DNA of 64,000 nucleotides from JAQBQB01 sp963757185 (GTDB taxonomy: Bacteria > Gemmatimonadota > Gemmatimonadetes > Gemmatimonadales > Gemmatimonadaceae). The translations under genes were made by a program, and so were the position numbers. The stretch spans positions 372,001 to 436,000 of the forward strand of contig CAVWQI010000008.1 in assembly GCA_963757185.1 (NCBI GenBank). Reading direction: 5' to 3'. This document shows positions 57,298 through 64,000 of this stretch, one piece after another (the stretch's first letter is position 1; the number at the start of each line of letters is the position of its first letter). Under the pieces are notes generated by a model. The model made no database searches, was not told the origin of the DNA, and worked only from the letters and a program-made list of their open reading frames with translations.

Positions 57298-58116
57298 TCA
57301 GCGACGCAGGAGCGCCGCGATCGCGTCGGCGACTTGGCGCGGGGTTTCTTCCGGCGTGAAGTGGTGGCCGTCGGCGATCACGTCGAGTGTCGCGTCGGGA
57401 ATACGAGCCGCGAGCGCCTTCCCGGTGTCGAGCGGCAGCACACGGTCGCGGCGTCCCCAGACGACGGCGGCCGGGATGTCGAGCGAAGACAGTCCGGCGT
57501 GGACGTCGCGATCGTTCGTCGAGAGTCCTTTGACGTGCGCGGCGAGCGCCAGGGCGCCCTCGGGCCCGATGAACGGCCTCATGTAGATGTCGATCGAGCG
57601 CGCCGCGCGGATGCGATCGCCGAAGCCGCGTTCCACCTCGCGTCGCAGACGAGAGAGGAGAAAGGCGGGCGGCATGAGCGGCGCCAATGGCAGCAGCGCG
57701 CGCGAGACGCGCAGGCGGGCGATCGGCCAGCGGTCGAAGGCGATGCTGTCGATCAGGCCGAGGTGCGACACGCGCGCGGCGTGGCGCACGGCGATGCACT
57801 GCGCGACGCCTCCGCCGAATCCATGGCCGACGATGCACGCGCGCTCGATGCGCAATTCGTCGAGCAGGGCGACGACGCGATCGGCGTGCGCGCCGACGTC
57901 GACGGCGCGCGACAGCGGACGATCGCTGCGCCCATAGCCGAGGAGGTCGAGCACGACGAGACGATGCCCCGGCGGCATGAGCGATACGACTTCGCTCCAG
58001 AGGTGGCCGGACGTGGGGAATCCGTGGATGAACACGACCGGATTGCCCGACCCGCGCGTGCCGGCGGCGTAGTAGTAGAGACGCGCGCCCGACAGATCGA
58101 TGAACTCACCGCGCAC
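57298..58116 (-). CDS. Alpha/beta hydrolase-fold protein lacking the usual nucleophile
   Basis: 272 aa from a GTG. The fold is clear: PVVFIHGFPTSGHLWSEVV, LVVLDLLGYGRSDRP, and AAVVWGRRDRVLP near the acid position, then the His in DGHHFTPEETP. At the nucleophile elbow the sequence is IVGHGFGGGVAQ. The residue that is Ser in esterases or Asp in haloalkane dehalogenases and epoxide hydrolases is Gly. The protein may be a non-catalytic relative or use another residue. It is the nearest gene to repeat copy A. Confidence 0.82.
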   Translation of the reverse strand: MRGEFIDLSGARLYYYAAGTRGSGNPVVFIHGFPTSGHLWSEVVSLMPPGHRLVVLDLLGYGRSDRPLSRAVDVGAHADRVVALLDELRIERACIVGHGFGGGVAQCIAVRHAARVSHLGLIDSIAFDRWPIARLRVSRALLPLAPLMPPAFLLSRLRREVERGFGDRIRAARSIDIYMRPFIGPEGALALAAHVKGLSTNDRDVHAGLSSLDIPAAVVWGRRDRVLPLDTGKALAARIPDATLDVIADGHHFTPEETPRQVADAIAALLRR

Positions 58117-58196
58117 GCGTCAGGCCGTCTGCCATGGGGCGGGGAAGATGCTCGGCGCGGTTTGAGAACGCTAGTAATCCATCGAGGAAGGGGCAC

Positions 58197-58240
58197 GAAA
58201 AGAACGCGGACCGTCGTAGCGACGGCCCGCGTTCTTTCGT
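58197..58240 (-). terminator. Factor-independent terminator of the Spy-like gene
   Basis: An 11-bp stem (AAAGAACGCGG at 58199-58209 pairs with 58227-58237) carries an inner 6-bp stem (CCGTCG/CGACGG, loop TAG). On the minus strand it is followed by TTCTTTTCG. It lies 25 bp after the Spy-like stop. A/T flanks on both sides could make it work in either direction. Confidence 0.8.
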
Positions 58241-58263
58241 CGTTCGTGTGCTACGCGATCGGT

Positions 58264-58626
58264 TTACTGACCGCCGCCGCGACGGCCCTGCGGCATCGCA
58301 GCCATGATCTCGTCGAACCGCTTGGCCTGATCGGCCGTGAGCAGCGCCTTGATGTCGGTCGTCTGTCTGCCGCGAATTTCGGTCATCTTCGTGCGCGCAT
58401 CGGCGTCGCCGCCGCGCATCGCCTGCATGAGCGGCTGCATCTCCTCGGCGTACTTCTTCTGGATCGAATCGGCCTTGGCAAGGATCGCGTCCGAGACCTT
58501 CAGCGAATCCTTGAGAACCCCGTCGATGCGGTTGTTGCCGCGACCGCCACCCTGCGCCTGACCAACGCTGGTCACGGCCAGGAACATCACGGCCACCATC
58601 ATTGCCATCCGGGTCATCGTCTTCAT
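58264..58626 (-). CDS. Small periplasmic Spy/CpxP-like protein
   Basis: 120 aa. A Sec signal (MKTMTRMAMMVAVMFLAVTSVGQAQ) is followed by Gly/Arg/Asn-rich residues. A helical, charged domain comes next: LKVSDAILAKADSIQKKYAEEMQPLMQAMRGG, TEIRGRQTTDIKALLTADQAKRFDEIMA. The LTxxQxxxF motif is typical of the LTXXQ/Spy family of periplasmic chaperone or stress sensors. It ends in another Gly/Arg tail (PQGRRGGGQ). The gene stands alone with its own terminator. Confidence 0.82.
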   Translation of the reverse strand: MKTMTRMAMMVAVMFLAVTSVGQAQGGGRGNNRIDGVLKDSLKVSDAILAKADSIQKKYAEEMQPLMQAMRGGDADARTKMTEIRGRQTTDIKALLTADQAKRFDEIMAAMPQGRRGGGQ

Positions 58627-58899
58627 GTTTCTGCCCCCAAAGAGTTGTGGAGATACCTCGCCGTGCGTGCATCAGACCGCGATCCCGCGTGTACACCTAC
58701 CATGCGACAGGATGGCGACATCAGCGTCGGGTGCGCCATCGTCCCGCGCATCGACAACCATTGCGGGCGCAACGCGTTAGTTGGCGCCCTCTAGCGCAAA
58801 AACTCAAAGCTGCTATCCTTACCGCCCCAAACGCAGGATGATCCTCGTTCCCAGCGCCGACGCCGGCCGGGTACTGCAGGCTCGGACTGAGCGACCTTC

Positions 58900-60081
58900 G
58901 TGACTCTGCCGCCCCTCCCCAGCTCGCCTTCGTCGAGTCCCACGCCCGCGCTGCTGCTTTCATCCGCAACGCCACTGACTCCGGCTGCGGCGCCCCCGTC
59001 ACCTCCGGTTTCGTTCCCGATTACGTGGCTCTTAGACCACGCATCGGCGCCGATCAAGTTCCGATCTGTGACGGAAGTCGCAAAACCATCAGGCGCGATC
59101 ACGGACCAGATCGCGTCACTCCCGTTTACGTACGAACCGGCACTGACGTTGGCTGTGATGCAACAGGCAGATGGGACGTGGAATCACGCGATGCTCTCGA
59201 TCCCATCTTCTCGCGGAGATCACTTCGACGGCATCGGAACCATCACCGCCGTGCGGCGTTTGCTCGAATACGGATGGGACAAGGACACGCCGCCGCTCAC
59301 GCACGCGCGCCGGATTCTTTTTCGTCTTCTCGCCGAAGACGACGATCCCGAATACCTGTTCGAGTTCGGTAGCAAAGGAACCATCGACGAAGATCTCGCG
59401 CGCCGCTCGCGCGCGATCCTGCGCGAAGCGGCCGCGGCCGCCTTGGCGCAGGCCGGCTACGAGGGAGATCCTCGACTTCGCGGCGCCGCGCGCCGCATCA
59501 TCGAGCGTGTCGTCGCATACCTGCGCTCACCACTCGCGCAGAAGCCGTTCGTTCGCGTCGGCAATCAGCACGTGCTCGCCGCCGAAGCCGCTCCACCGTC
59601 GATCCATTTGCTGTTCATGATGGCGTACATGCCCCTCTTTCGCACCGAGCACCACGACGCGATGGAGGCCATCTACCAGCATCTGTCGCAGCCGCTCCCT
59701 CGACAGGAAGGCATGCAGCTCGTCGGGACGAAGCCCACGGCGCAGCCGCAGCTCGTGCTGGGCGACATGCTCCCGAATCGCAATGCCGCCGACGACGACG
59801 TCGCGCTCGCGATCACGTGGCTCGAGCTCATGGCGCGCCTCGGCTATCTCCGCCGGAACGACAACTGGAGCAAGCTCTACGAGCGGTTCCTCGACGATCG
59901 CGACGAACACGGCGTATGGCATCCGCACAAAGGGATGTCGGCGGTGCGCAGCTCGAATCCGTACCTCTGGCCGCTCTACCCGCTCGAAGATCACCTCGCC
60001 GGCGACGAGCGGTGGACCGACGTGACTTTCCGACTCGGCCTGATCGGCCGGCTCGCGGGAAGAACGATCGAGCTCGTGTGA
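58900..60081 (+). CDS. Hypothetical all-helical protein, 393 aa
   Basis: The frame opens at a GTG; the first ~40 residues are Pro/Ser/Thr-rich. The rest is helical with repeated pattern elements: ALTLAVMQQADGTWNHAML, GIGTITAVRRLLEYGWDK and RRNDNWSKLYERFLDDRDEHGVWHPHKG. The spaced QxDGxW and DxxGxWH segments look like those of alpha/alpha-barrel repeat proteins such as terpene cyclases or prenyltransferase-beta-like folds. No catalytic motif of those families is present. I cannot assign a function. It overlaps the next hydrolase gene by 4 bp (GTGA). Confidence 0.7.
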   Translation: MTLPPLPSSPSSSPTPALLLSSATPLTPAAAPPSPPVSFPITWLLDHASAPIKFRSVTEVAKPSGAITDQIASLPFTYEPALTLAVMQQADGTWNHAMLSIPSSRGDHFDGIGTITAVRRLLEYGWDKDTPPLTHARRILFRLLAEDDDPEYLFEFGSKGTIDEDLARRSRAILREAAAAALAQAGYEGDPRLRGAARRIIERVVAYLRSPLAQKPFVRVGNQHVLAAEAAPPSIHLLFMMAYMPLFRTEHHDAMEAIYQHLSQPLPRQEGMQLVGTKPTAQPQLVLGDMLPNRNAADDDVALAITWLELMARLGYLRRNDNWSKLYERFLDDRDEHGVWHPHKGMSAVRSSNPYLWPLYPLEDHLAGDERWTDVTFRLGLIGRLAGRTIELV

Positions 60082-60962
60082 CGCGTCCGCTGTCCCCGGC
60101 CGAGATGTTCCCGGCCGGCCACGAGAACATCGCCGTCCGTTTTGTGACGCTCGTCACACAAATGCGCGTTCGAATACTCGAAAGCGGATTCTCGGGCGAC
60201 GTCGACGTTGTCATGCTCCACGGATGGGTGGCGTCGGCGTACTCCTTCCGCAACGAGCTGGAGTCGCTGCCGGCGCTCGGCGCGCACTGTCTCGCCGTCG
60301 ACCTTCGCGGCTTCGGGCTGTCGGACAAACCGGCGGCTCGCGATTCCTACACACTGAACGCATACGTCGCCGATCTCGACGCGCTGCTCGACGAGGCCGC
60401 GTCGCCGCGCGTGGTGTTGATGGGGCACTCGATGGGCGGAGGGATTGCCCTCGCATACGCGCTGTCGCGTCCCGATCGGGTGCGCGGGCTCGTGCTGTTT
60501 TCTCCGACCGGAATCGCTCCTGTCGCGTTGGTGACGATCCCGCGCTTGATGCCGCGCGCCGTGGCGGCGCGGGGTGGAGGGCATCTCGTGCCACGGTGGG
60601 GCGCGAGGTGGATTCTTCGGAACCTGGCCTTCGCCGATCCGTCTCGCGCCACGGAGCGAGACGTGGATGAGTACTGGGCGCCGACGCAGCTGCCCGGGTT
60701 CGCGCTCGCTGCGCGGTCGTCGGCCGAAGAGTTCGACTGGCGGCCGCTGACCCAAGCGCGGCTCGAGGGGCTGGCGGCCCCGAGCCTGGTGATCCTGGGC
60801 CGAAAGGATCGTCTGATACGAGATGCTGGTCCCGCCGCGTCAGGTATTCCGGGCGCGACGCTTCACGAGCTGGACGCGGGTCATGTTCCGCACGAGGAAC
60901 GGCCCGCCGAGACACATCAGCTCGTCGCAGCGTTCTTGAACGAGGTGCGTCGGGCTGGCTAG
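60078..60962 (+). CDS. Alpha/beta hydrolase (catalytic Ser present)
   Basis: 294 aa from a GTG overlapping the preceding stop (GTGA). It has VVMLHGWVASAYSFRNEL, CLAVDLRGFGLSDKPA, the nucleophile elbow LMGHSMGGGIALAYA, VILGRKDRLIRD (acid) and LDAGHVPHEERP (His). The triad is complete, unlike in the hydrolase at 57298. Coupling to the 393-aa unknown gene suggests that they act on the same substrate, which remains unknown. Confidence 0.87.
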   Translation: MTRPLSPAEMFPAGHENIAVRFVTLVTQMRVRILESGFSGDVDVVMLHGWVASAYSFRNELESLPALGAHCLAVDLRGFGLSDKPAARDSYTLNAYVADLDALLDEAASPRVVLMGHSMGGGIALAYALSRPDRVRGLVLFSPTGIAPVALVTIPRLMPRAVAARGGGHLVPRWGARWILRNLAFADPSRATERDVDEYWAPTQLPGFALAARSSAEEFDWRPLTQARLEGLAAPSLVILGRKDRLIRDAGPAASGIPGATLHELDAGHVPHEERPAETHQLVAAFLNEVRRAG

Positions 60963-61011
60963 CGCCAAGTCTGATAAGGAGTTAAATTGAAGGTCGAAGT
61001 GCTGCGGCAGG

Positions 61012-61202
61012 GGCCTCTTCGGAGGCCGCCAGGAAGGTCGCGGCGGTGAGGAGCGACGCGCACTCAGGTGCGCGGGCCGCAACGCCCCTCGCTTCGTGGA
61101 GCTGGCAGCTCCGCGATATGGCGCCGGCAAAGTGCCGGCACAATATGGCGCCGGTAAGAGTACCGGCACGAGTAGAAGCACCAGTCCCGGGAAGGCCCCG
61201 GG
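61012..61202 (+). promoter_or_regulatory. Structured 5' leader of the DEAD-box helicase gene (five hairpins)
   Basis: Five hairpins lie in 190 bases before the helicase start. They are GGCCTC-TTCG-GAGGCC at 61012-61027, a C(UUCG)G tetraloop; GGAGCT/AGCTCC at 61098-61112; GCCGGC/GCCGGC at 61123-61139; GCCGGTA/TACCGGC at 61150-61167; and CCCGGG/CCCGGG at 61186-61202. The third and fourth sit in a tandem repeat with ATGGCGCCGG at the start of each unit. No T-tract follows any of them. A regulatory role is inferred. Confidence 0.55.
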
Positions 61203-61224
61203 TGCGCGGCCCTGGTGCGCGACA

Positions 61225-62418
61225 ATGGAACCCATGGCAACACACACAACTGAAGTAGTGCAGGCGGCAGCAACCGAGAGTCGGACATTCGACGAGCTCG
61301 GGCTGTCGGCGGAAGCGCTGAGCGCGGTCCGCGACGCGGGATACCTGAATCCGACGCCGATCCAGGCGCAGGCGATTCCGCTGATTCTCAAAGGGCGCGA
61401 CGTGATGGGACTCGCGCAGACCGGAACCGGCAAGACCGCCGCGTTCACACTGCCCATCGTCGACCGGCTGTTGGAGGGCCCGCGCAGGACGCGGGCTTTG
61501 GTGCTCACGCCGACGCGTGAGCTCTGCGTCCAGGTCGAAGAGAGCGTGCGAAAGTACGCCCGACACGCGGAGCTCGGCGCCGCGACGGTGTACGGCGGCG
61601 TTCCGATCGAGCCGCAGCAGAAGCGATTGCGCGCCGGCGTCGACATCGTCGTCGCGACCCCTGGGCGTCTGATCGACCATCTCGAGCGCCAGAACGTCGT
61701 GTTCGACGATCTCGAGGTGCTCGTGCTCGACGAAGCGGATCGCATGCTCGACATGGGATTCGCGCCGCAGATCAACCGAATCGTCGAGCAGATTCCCAGC
61801 TACCGGCAGACGCTGTTATTCAGCGCCACGATGCCGCCGGAAGTGGAGGCGCTGGCGCGAAAGTATCTGCGCAAGCCGGTCGTCGTGCAGGTCGGGCGCC
61901 GGTCACAGGCGGCGAACACGGTGTCACACGCGGTGTATCCGGTGCCGCGCGAGCGCAAGAGCGCGTTGCTCGCGCGTCTGCTTCGCGAAGATCGGCTCGA
62001 CTCCGTGTTGGTGTTCACGAGAACGAAGCACGGCGCCGATCGTGTGGTGCGCCATCTCGAGCGCGACGGCATCGAGTCCGCCGCGCTTCACGCCGACAAG
62101 ACGCAGCCGCAACGCGCGCGGGCGCTCGAGGACTTCAGGAGCGGACGCGTACGTGTGCTCGTCGCGACGGACATCGCGCAGCGTGGTCTCGACATCTCCG
62201 GCATCTCGCACGTGATCAACTACGACGTGCCGCAGCAGGCCGAAGACTATGTCCACCGCATCGGCCGCACGGGCCGCGCGGCGAAAGAAGGCGACGCGTT
62301 CACCTTCATGTCTCCCGACGAAATCGCGATGGTGCGACTCATCGAGCGCGTGATCGGCCAGCCGATTCCGCGGATTTCGGTTCCCGGTTTCGACTTCGGA
62401 ACCGAGGCGGCGGACTAA
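61225..62418 (+). CDS. DEAD-box ATP-dependent RNA helicase (RhlE-like)
   Basis: 397 aa from ATG 61225 (another at 61234). All motifs are present: Q-motif FDELGLS...PTPIQAQAIP, motif I AQTGTGKT, Ia PTREL, II DEAD, III SAT, IV VFTRTK, V ATDIAQRGLDI and VI HRIGRTGR. The C-terminal extension is very short, so it is a minimal helicase. The frame is open to 61096, but that region forms the hairpins of the leader. It likely acts in ribosome assembly or mRNA turnover. It is followed by a strong terminator. Confidence 0.93.
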   Translation: MEPMATHTTEVVQAAATESRTFDELGLSAEALSAVRDAGYLNPTPIQAQAIPLILKGRDVMGLAQTGTGKTAAFTLPIVDRLLEGPRRTRALVLTPTRELCVQVEESVRKYARHAELGAATVYGGVPIEPQQKRLRAGVDIVVATPGRLIDHLERQNVVFDDLEVLVLDEADRMLDMGFAPQINRIVEQIPSYRQTLLFSATMPPEVEALARKYLRKPVVVQVGRRSQAANTVSHAVYPVPRERKSALLARLLREDRLDSVLVFTRTKHGADRVVRHLERDGIESAALHADKTQPQRARALEDFRSGRVRVLVATDIAQRGLDISGISHVINYDVPQQAEDYVHRIGRTGRAAKEGDAFTFMSPDEIAMVRLIERVIGQPIPRISVPGFDFGTEAAD

Positions 62419-62504
62419 AGTCGGCGCCGGGCTCGTACAGGCGATCGAGAGTCGCGCGGTACTGCGACACAAACGGTTTGAACTGAAAACCAAACTGAGA
62501 AAAT

Positions 62505-62554
62505 CTTGGGGAACTGCGATCGGGATGTCACCCGAGGCAGTTCCCCAAGTTTTT
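62505..62554 (+). terminator. Factor-independent terminator of the helicase gene, part of repeat copy B
   Basis: A 13-bp perfect stem (CTTGGGGAACTGC at 62505-62517 with 62537-62549), an inner CGGG/CCCG stem and five T at 62550-62554. It lies 87 bp after the helicase stop. A diverged homologue of the same hairpin is at 62700-62744, so it also forms the outer part of the repeat element. Confidence 0.82.
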
Positions 62555-62744
62555 CATCCGTTTGTGTCTGTGCGATCCGTTTGTGTCCGTGTTCAAATCG
62601 TTGATGTCCGAGTGGCGAGCAAGGGCCTTCTCGCCAAGCGGGCCATAACAATTGGGACACGGAAACAAACGGGTCTAACGGAAACAAACGGAGAAAAGCT
62701 TTTTGGAACTACGATCGGGAAGTCACCCGAGGCGGTTCCCAAAA
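62505..62744. repeat. Nested inverted-repeat element, copy B
   Basis: The order is hairpin, left arm, spacer, right arm, hairpin. Left arm 62551-62608 has CATCCGTTTGTGTCTG and GATCCGTTTGTGTCCG then TTCAAATCGTTGATG. Right arm 62641-62698 is the imperfect reverse complement, with AACAATTGGGACACGG and two AACGG/AACAAACGG units. Outer hairpins at 62505-62549 and 62700-62744 share the core CGATCGGGA-GTCACCCGAGG. It resembles copy A at 57123-57282 in both arms. The whole 407-bp gap 62419-62825 holds this element and no gene. Confidence 0.78.
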
Positions 62745-62825
62745 TGGTTTGCCGGCTCCGCGAAAATCCGCTTGTTTCGCGAAATTGTAGTTCCGGCTCG
62801 TGGTGGCCAGAACCGCGGAGCGTGC

Positions 62826-64000
62826 CTAGTGGCCGCCCTTTTCGCGCGCGATGACGACCAGGCCGACTTCGCCGTTGAAGCCGTCGCGGATGGTCGGGAC
62901 GCCGGGTGGAGGGGCCCAAGGGCCGCCGTCGACACGCACGTTGACGCTGTGGACGCCGGGCGAGAGCGGGAGCGCGAGCTCCCAGAGGTCACGGCCGCGC
63001 CGTGTGAGCGTGAGCGGGCTCCAGTCGCTGAAGTCGCCCATGACTTCGACGCCTTCGACGCCGCCGACGCGAATGACGATCTTCTCCATTCCATTCGTGG
63101 CAGCGCGCGTCTCGAAGCTGCGCACGAGCACCGTGTGCGGCAGCGAGACCGGTACCGCCGACTTCGAGATCGGGGAGTACGCGAGCTCGAGCCCCGCCAT
63201 GCCGAACGACCGCGCCGGAAGGCCGCGCAGCGGCAACGCCGGCTGTCGCCCTCCGCCGGCAATCACTGCCACGCGGTCGCTGAGCCACATCGTGGCGCTC
63301 GCCGAGCTCCAGCGGCGCGAGTCCGGGGTGACATCGTAGGAGTCGCCGAAGCGGTGCCCCATCTGCCCGGTGAACTCGATCGGGCCGACGTCCCAGCGGA
63401 CCGACGCCTCGAGATCGCTGAACCGCGACTGACGGTCGCACGCGTCGTTGGCCGAAGACGCCACGCTCAGCGCTTGCATCGTGGCGACCATTCCCACGTT
63501 GGCCACCGGCGTTTCGGCCGAGCATGAGAGCGCCGAGCTCACCGTGTCGTGGAGCGCGGCGATCTTGCTGAACGAGAAGTTGGTGAAGGTCGTGGTGAAG
63601 GTCGCGATGCCGAACTTGTTCGTCACGTCGCCGACCTTGGTCCACAGCCCCGCGTCCGCCACGTCGGCGCTGGAGACGACCGCGACGCGCCAGGGTCGAG
63701 CCACGCCTCCGCCGAACCACATGCCGCCGTAGTCGTGGAAGAGCACGTGCACGCGTGTCTGGACGTCGACCTGGTCGGTGCCGAGCGACCGGTCGTCGAG
63801 CGCGCGGCTGGCGTTGCCGAGCATCTCAGCGCGGACGCCATAGACGGTCGGCGAGGTGAACGTCCCCGACACGATGCCGTCGGCGATCTGAAGCTGCTGG
63901 TCGGATAAAAGCGCGGAACCTCGCGCGGTCAACTTCGCGTACGGCCGCATCCACTCGAACGTCGGAGCGAACCGGATCGCACTCAAGGGAAGGGCGCCGT
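62826..64000 (-). CDS. Outer-membrane-type beta protein with C-terminal E-set (glycogen-binding-like) domain, partial (5' end outside window)
   Basis: At least ~390 aa are visible; the frame runs off the right edge, so the start is unknown. The upstream ~285 residues alternate polar and hydrophobic residues with aromatic strand ends (GMWFGGGVARPWRVAVV, GIATFTTTFTNFSF, VRWDVGPIEFTGQMGHRFG), the look of a beta-barrel. The C-terminal ~100 residues match the E-set pattern: IVIRVGGVEGVEVMGDFSDWSPLTL, LWELALPLSPGVHSVNVRVDGGPW. The same domain type occurs in the ECF-linked protein at 18762. Possible surface carbohydrate binding, not proven. Confidence 0.75.
   Translation of the reverse strand, partial: GALPLSAIRFAPTFEWMRPYAKLTARGSALLSDQQLQIADGIVSGTFTSPTVYGVRAEMLGNASRALDDRSLGTDQVDVQTRVHVLFHDYGGMWFGGGVARPWRVAVVSSADVADAGLWTKVGDVTNKFGIATFTTTFTNFSFSKIAALHDTVSSALSCSAETPVANVGMVATMQALSVASSANDACDRQSRFSDLEASVRWDVGPIEFTGQMGHRFGDSYDVTPDSRRWSSASATMWLSDRVAVIAGGGRQPALPLRGLPARSFGMAGLELAYSPISKSAVPVSLPHTVLVRSFETRAATNGMEKIVIRVGGVEGVEVMGDFSDWSPLTLTRRGRDLWELALPLSPGVHSVNVRVDGGPWAPPPGVPTIRDGFNGEVGLVVIAREKGGH

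Noticed and set aside
61012..61027. The UUCG hairpin as terminator of the preceding hydrolase gene
   Set aside because: No T-tract follows, and four more hairpins of the helicase leader lie behind it.
57123..62744. The two repeat copies as ends of a composite transposon
   Set aside because: No transposase or integrase lies between; the enclosed genes are ordinary chromosomal types and no target duplication is visible.

Overview
This is a GC-rich (well over 60% G+C by eye), densely coded bacterial window. It carries about 55 protein genes, no visible rRNA or tRNA, no CRISPR and no transposase. The gene set is consistent with Gemmatimonadota. Pointers are ECF-sigma/E-set modules, S10 and M14 exopeptidases with Gly/Arg-rich inserts, tandem Ser/Thr kinases with membrane tails, a fused alpha/beta 2-oxoacid dehydrogenase E1, and many GTG/TTG starts with ATGA/GTGA stop-start overlaps. 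That assignment is an inference from gene content; no marker RNA is present to confirm it.

Layout. 1-2.9 kb: the 5' part of an APC permease, an acidic unknown protein, a flavin-dependent (LLM) oxidoreductase and a small exported protein. 2.9-5.6 kb: a tightly overlapped minus-strand operon of an alkaline-phosphatase-superfamily enzyme, a 90-aa unknown protein and queG. 5.6-8.4 kb: a LOG protein, a deoxyhypusine-synthase-like gene disrupted by a frameshift at a G8 run, and greA. 8.3-12.1 kb: a regulatory operon of a TPR protein, a sigma-54 activator without a sensor domain, and a TPR/HD-GYP protein. 12.1-18.1 kb: a lipoprotein, an intergenic repeat, glpD, and divergent fadI-fadJ for beta-oxidation. 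18.2-24.2 kb: an ECF sigma factor, a membrane-anchored E-set protein and an exported protein in one overlapped set, then an M14 peptidase, proline dehydrogenase, a small unknown protein and rsgA. 24.2-30.8 kb: a frameshifted GntR regulator, a small ACP-like protein coupled to dinB, a PAS-GGDEF protein, a DMT exporter, a hybrid histidine kinase and a second ECF sigma factor.

30.8-38.4 kb: an alpha/beta hydrolase-rhodanese-OsmC operon, a small ferredoxin, TerC, and a LytS/LytTR two-component pair behind an SGNH hydrolase; the LytS kinase carries a degenerate second copy of itself. 38.5-46.2 kb: an amidohydrolase, an exported protein, fused E1 alpha-beta, a HIT protein, an HNH protein and glutamine-dependent NAD synthetase. 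46.3-53 kb: a class A PBP, an S10 carboxypeptidase and Lon. 53-57 kb: two paralogous Ser/Thr kinases in tandem. 57-64 kb: two hydrolases, a Spy-like periplasmic protein, an unknown protein, a DEAD-box helicase with a hairpin-rich leader, and the 3' part of an E-set outer-membrane-type protein.

Non-coding structure is concentrated in four places. A nested inverted-repeat element occurs twice (57.12-57.28 kb and 62.50-62.75 kb). The helicase leader (61.01-61.20 kb) holds five hairpins. A direct repeat with a 33-bp period sits at 12.89 kb. Clear factor-independent terminators or terminator-like hairpins lie at 7.85, 58.2 and 62.5 kb. I see no single undescribed system spelled out here. The best leads are the repeat element, the helicase leader, the TPR/sigma-54/HD-GYP operon, the two ECF/E-set-type modules and the duplicated LytS kinase.
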